Shown here: piece after piece, positions 63,163-64,000 of the stretch | Layout: each line of letters begins with the position of its first letter | Numbering within the stretch: position 1 is the first letter of the stretch | DNA from: Thermomicrobium sp. 4228-Ro | Lineage (GTDB): Bacteria > Chloroflexota > Chloroflexia > Thermomicrobiales > Thermomicrobiaceae | Direction of reading: 5' to 3' | Length of the DNA: 64,000 nt | NCBI RefSeq assembly: GCF_026241205.1 | Contig: NZ_JAPFQM010000001.1 | Location: 1,922,001-1,986,000, forward strand | Program-made: the position numbers and the translations under genes | Notes under the pieces: generated by a model | Told to the model about the DNA's origin: nothing | Databases searched by the model: none | Seen by the model: only the letters and a program-made list of their open reading frames with translations

Positions 63163-64000
63163 TGCGAGAGTTGCGCTTGCCAGTCTGGCCACATACGACC
63201 GCGTTCCGGATGCGACCGCCTATCGCCGCGCTGGTCGGGAGTGGAGTCGCTGTTGCGGGTGCACTCGCGAGCGCGTTGCTCCTCGTTCGGTTCGGTCCCG
63301 TGCCCGCGCTGGCGGTGTTGATCGCTGTGCTGGCGGGCATCCTCGTCGCCGTCGATCCGCGATCCGGTCTCTGGGTCGTTCTGGCGATCATTGCGCTGCT
63401 CCCGTACGCGGTCATCCCGATCAAAGTGGTAATAACTCCCCCGCTCCTCGAGCTCGTGGGGCTGGGAGTGGTGGGGACGTGGCTCCTGCAATCGTTCTTG
63501 GACAGGAGCCGATCTGTCCCGTTTCACCCACTCGTCCTCAGTGTCCTCCTATTCGCGGGCGTGTCGTTGTTCGCATTCGTCCTCGGAATCGGTCGTGGAT
63601 ATACAACGCAGACGTACCACGATTATGCGAAGTTTTTGATCAGCCTCAGCTTGTTCTTCCTTGCGTGGTCAGTGCTCCGGCGCCTAGCGGACTATCGTCG
63701 GTTCACGACCGTGTTCCTTTCGGCCAGTGGCCTGGCGGCGGTGCTCGGACTCGCGTTGTATGCAGCTGGGCCCGGAATGACTCTCGCGGTCCTCGCTCGA
63801 CTGATCCCGTATGGCTATCCCGCGACCCGGATCGTCCGCTACATCGAGGACGATCCAGCGAAACCGATGCGCTTGACGAGCACGAGCGTCGATCCCAATT
63901 CGTTCGCTGGGCTTCTCGCTCCGGCGTTCGTGATCGCTGTAGCCCAAGCCGTAGCGCGGCGCCCGGTCATCCCGCGCTGGCTCGCGGTCAGTGCTGCCGC
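63163..64000 (+). CDS. O-antigen ligase/polymerase-like membrane protein, cut by window end
   Basis: The frame stays open from ATG 63163 to the window end (279 codons), so the C-terminus is missing. It has many hydrophobic segments (around seven so far) and few charged residues, as in Wzy/O-antigen-ligase (WaaL-type) proteins. A loop RIVRYIEDDPAKPMRLTSTSVDPNSFAG matches the conserved external region of that family, where SVDPNSFAG is typical. No strong ribosome site is seen. Assignment by pattern. Confidence 0.65.

Noticed and set aside
1-64000. CRISPR arrays, insertion sequences and prophage
   Set aside because: No regular repeat-spacer pattern, transposase or phage gene was seen; the only recombinase looks like a housekeeping Xer protein.

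Overview
The window is a GC-rich bacterial chromosome segment, most likely from a Thermomicrobium-like member of the Chloroflexota. That placement rests on protein style, T-box-controlled tRNA synthetases, a eukaryote-like IleRS and dense GTG/TTG-started operons; it is an inference made without any database search. About 57 protein genes and one tRNA gene are supported. No insertion sequence, prophage or CRISPR array was seen. Most of the content is housekeeping or metabolic.

Layout. 1-4.3 kb: on the minus strand, a T-box leader, ileS and a methyltransferase cut by the window edge. 4.3-10 kb: an MFS transporter, a DUF1624-type membrane protein and a very large GAF/HD-GYP sensor. 10-15 kb: a serine hydrolase, then the rpmH-rnpA-yidD-yidC-jag cluster typical of replication-origin regions but without dnaA, then a PfkB kinase. 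14.7-20.5 kb: a YbaK-type deacylase, greA, a class III aminotransferase, an unknown 111-residue protein with its own promoter and terminator, moaC, mnmA and a DUF6391-like membrane protein. 20.5-23.6 kb: MarR regulator, ABC exporter and DUF4349 lipoprotein. 24-28.7 kb: RraA-like protein, M20 peptidase, HAD phosphatase, methyltransferase and M19 dipeptidase. 28.7-31.2 kb: thrS behind a second T-box, and tRNA-Val(GAC).

31.4-39 kb: a short RNase HI, an EF-G-like GTPase, an M42 peptidase, coaX and ppc. 39-43.7 kb: the minus-strand operon rseP-ispG-pfkB-queG. 44-48.5 kb: alanine dehydrogenase broken by a one-base frameshift, a XerC/D recombinase, glyS, and parB without an adjacent parA. 48.5-51.6 kb: a CPBP protease and an ECF sigma/anti-sigma pair whose anti-sigma carries a long extracellular module. 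52-59.2 kb: a homocysteine methyltransferase/MTHFR fusion, then a tightly packed operon rplS-rnhB-yraN-M20-moaB-hisS-PIG-L. 59.3-64 kb: moaA, a chemotaxis receptor with a multi-spanning membrane sensor, an HxlR regulator, and an O-antigen-ligase-like membrane protein cut by the window end.

The genes fit a peptide- and amino-acid-using heterotroph: several peptidases, an aminotransferase, alanine dehydrogenase and PEP carboxylase. Molybdenum-cofactor genes (moaC, moaB, moaA) are scattered across the window. No wholly new multi-gene system is evident. The best leads are the anti-sigma sensor with an internal duplication, the ald frameshift, the truncated RNase HI, the TGS-less ThrRS, the two T-box leaders, the His-rich chemoreceptor membrane domain and the unknown 111-residue protein.
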